A DNA stretch of 6,929 nucleotides from an uncultured Rhodospirillales bacterium (GTDB lineage: Bacteria; Pseudomonadota; Alphaproteobacteria; Rhodospirillales; Defluviicoccaceae), in NCBI GenBank assembly GCA_937127205.1, contig CAKZLS010000131.1:1-6929 (forward strand), given 5' to 3'. Position numbers and translations under genes: made by a program. The notes under the pieces are model-generated. The model worked only from the letters and a program-made list of their open reading frames with translations. It had not been told where the DNA came from and did no database searches. Shown piece by piece: positions 5,725 to 6,929 of the stretch; position 1 is the stretch's first letter; the number at the start of each line of letters is the position of its first letter.

Positions 5725-6648
5725 ATGCCGACTCATCCCGCAGACACCCCCGCCGAAAAATTACGTGCGCTCCTGAAACAGGGCCGGTTGCTGCTCATGC
5801 CGTGCTGCTTCGACGCCCTGTCGGCGACGCTGATCGAGCGGGCCGGTTTCCCGCTTACCTTCATGAGCGGTTTCGCCGTTTCTGCCACCCGCCTCGCGAT
5901 GCCGGACACCGCCCTCATCTCCTACGGCGAAATGATCGGCCAGGGCCGGGACATTTGCGCCGCCGTCTCCATTCCGGTGATCGGCGACGGCGACACCGGC
6001 TACGGCAACGCGCTGAACGTTAAGCGCACGGTGGCGGGCTATGCGCGGGCGGGTTTCGCAGCAGTCATGATCGAGGATCAACTGGCGCCGAAACGCTGCG
6101 GCCACACCCGGGGTAAGGCGGTGGTCGGCAAGGCCGAGGCGATCGCGCGCATCCGCGCCGCGGTGGACGCGCGGAGCGAACACGGCGACATCCTGATCCT
6201 GGCCCGCACCGACGCCCGGGCCACCCACGGGCTCGACGAAGCGCTCGATCGCGCCCACGCTTTCGCCGAGGCTGGCGCCGATATCCTGTTCGTGGAGGCG
6301 CCCCGGAGCGAGGCGGAGATGGAAACCATCGGCCGCGAGCTTCCCGGCTGGAAGATGATCAACATGCTTGAGGGCGGCGACACGCCGGTGCTGCCGCCGG
6401 CGCGACTGGAAGCCATGGGATTTGTCCTTGCCGCCTACCCGCTCACCCTGCTCAGCGCCGCCGCACGTGCCATGACCGAGGCCCTTGACGACCTGCGCGC
6501 CGGCCGGCAGAACCCGGATCGGCTGATGGACTTCGCCACGCTGAGAGAGGTCGTCGGTTTCGACGCGTACGACCGCGAGGCGCGACGTTACGCCGACGAA
6601 GCGGATGCCGACACACCTGCCGAACCTGCCGGGAAGAACCCGGCCTAA
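5725..6648 (+). CDS. Isocitrate lyase / PEP mutase family enzyme (probable carbon-carbon lyase)
   Basis: The 307-residue protein belongs to the ICL/PEPM superfamily of alpha/beta barrels that make or break C-C or C-P bonds next to a Mg2+-bound carboxylate. Visible motifs are PCCFDALSA (26-34), MSGFAVSA (47-54), GDGDTGYGN with metal-binding Asp88 and Asp90 (87-95), IEDQ (116-119), KRCGH with the catalytic Cys125 (123-127), ARTDA (160-164), FVEAP (190-194) and INMLEGG (213-219). KRCGH places it with the lyases (methylisocitrate, dimethylmalate and related lyases) rather than PEP mutase, which has an NS-type motif instead. The length fits 2-methylisocitrate lyase (about 290-300), but INMLEGG and the missing prpC/prpD neighbours argue against calling it prpB. 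The substrate cannot be told from sequence. No clear Shine-Dalgarno precedes the ATG; the stop is a tandem TAATAA. Confidence 0.9.
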   Translation: MPTHPADTPAEKLRALLKQGRLLLMPCCFDALSATLIERAGFPLTFMSGFAVSATRLAMPDTALISYGEMIGQGRDICAAVSIPVIGDGDTGYGNALNVKRTVAGYARAGFAAVMIEDQLAPKRCGHTRGKAVVGKAEAIARIRAAVDARSEHGDILILARTDARATHGLDEALDRAHAFAEAGADILFVEAPRSEAEMETIGRELPGWKMINMLEGGDTPVLPPARLEAMGFVLAAYPLTLLSAAARAMTEALDDLRAGRQNPDRLMDFATLREVVGFDAYDREARRYADEADADTPAEPAGKNPA

Positions 6649-6657
6649 TAACCCCGT

Positions 6658-6670
6658 CCGCGCCGCGCGG
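6658..6670. terminator. Short hairpin between convergent genes
   Basis: CCGCG-CCG-CGCGG is a 5-bp perfect inverted repeat in the 22-bp gap between the lyase-family gene and the leftward gene at 6671. It could serve both directions, but it is short and has no T tract. Confidence 0.25.
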
Positions 6671-6929
6671 TCAGTCGGCGATCCCCATGGTTTCGTTCCA
6701 CCATTCCGCCACCACCGGCTCCGGCTCGAGACCCTTGCCCCGCGACCATCGGATCAGAATCGTCGCGGTGTCCCGCCCCAGCGCGCCGACAAGGTCCTCC
6801 ATATAGATCTGGTCGTCGCGAAAATTGTCGGAGTTGGAAACCCGCTCCTGGCGAAACTCAGCCAGGGTAGCCTCTGAGCCGTCGACAAAGCGGAATTGCC
6901 CCTGGACCGTGGCCCGGCTGGCGTTGCTG
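6671..6929 (-). CDS. Hypothetical protein, C-terminal 85 residues (cut by right window edge)
   Basis: A minus-strand frame enters at the right edge and stays open to a TGA at 6671-6673. The visible end includes QGQFRFVDGSEATLAEFRQE, then RDDQIYMEDLVGALGRD, then TILIRWSRGKGLEPEPVVAE, and finishes EWWNETMGIAD. It is acidic and soluble-looking, with no membrane segment. I do not recognise the family. The even codon pattern with G/C third positions supports real coding. It converges with the lyase-family gene 22 bp away. Confidence 0.6.
   Translation of the reverse strand, partial: SNASRATVQGQFRFVDGSEATLAEFRQERVSNSDNFRDDQIYMEDLVGALGRDTATILIRWSRGKGLEPEPVVAEWWNETMGIAD

Noticed and set aside
5761..6258. 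165-codon minus-strand open frame inside the lyase-family gene
   Set aside because: Antisense shadow in GC-rich coding sequence, with no family resemblance.

Overview
The window looks like ordinary chromosome from a GC-rich proteobacterium, most likely an alphaproteobacterium. This rests on high-GC genes with G/C-ending codons, a VPxPA-type sorting tail, and the kinds of metabolic genes present; no rRNA or other taxonomic marker is available. I see no transposase, integrase, CRISPR array, tRNA or rRNA. It holds three complete genes of clear family (a magnesium channel, a pyruvate kinase and an isocitrate lyase/PEP mutase family enzyme), one complete exported protein of unknown function, one small orphan gene, a probable kinase remnant, and two genes cut by the window edges.

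Left part (1-1319): a leftward gene of unknown function runs off the left edge (start at 263). After an AT-rich gap comes a small rightward gene (536-880) for a 114-residue protein with a very basic tail. Facing it on the minus strand (877-1167) is a short frame that resembles the C-terminal end of an aminoglycoside/ecdysteroid-type phosphotransferase but lacks the catalytic half, so it is probably a decayed gene. A terminator-like hairpin with a T run lies at its 3' end.

Middle (1320-4254): mgtE (magnesium channel, plus strand) and a pyruvate kinase (minus strand) converge with 13 bp between their stop codons and a strong hairpin at the junction. The kinase is unusual. It has an N-terminal extension of about 130 residues, lacks the C-terminal regulatory domain, and carries Leu and Lys at the positions that are Thr113 and Glu117 in K+-dependent enzymes. 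The two genes share a link to Mg2+, since pyruvate kinase requires it, but they are not co-transcribed.

Regulatory gap and exported protein (4255-5549): a 557-bp AT-rich gap holds three copies of a 14-bp near-palindrome (consensus TACCCAWWTGGGTA) followed by a good sigma-70-type promoter. It leads into a gene for a protein with a signal peptide and a C-terminal VPIPA-type (PEP-CTERM-like) sorting tail. This cluster of operators is the most notable unexplained signal in the window. A run of GC-rich hairpins follows the gene.

Right part (5725-6929): an isocitrate lyase/PEP mutase family enzyme with the KRCGH lyase motif, then a leftward gene of unknown function cut by the right edge. I found no evidence of a new multi-gene system such as a defence island or biosynthetic cluster.
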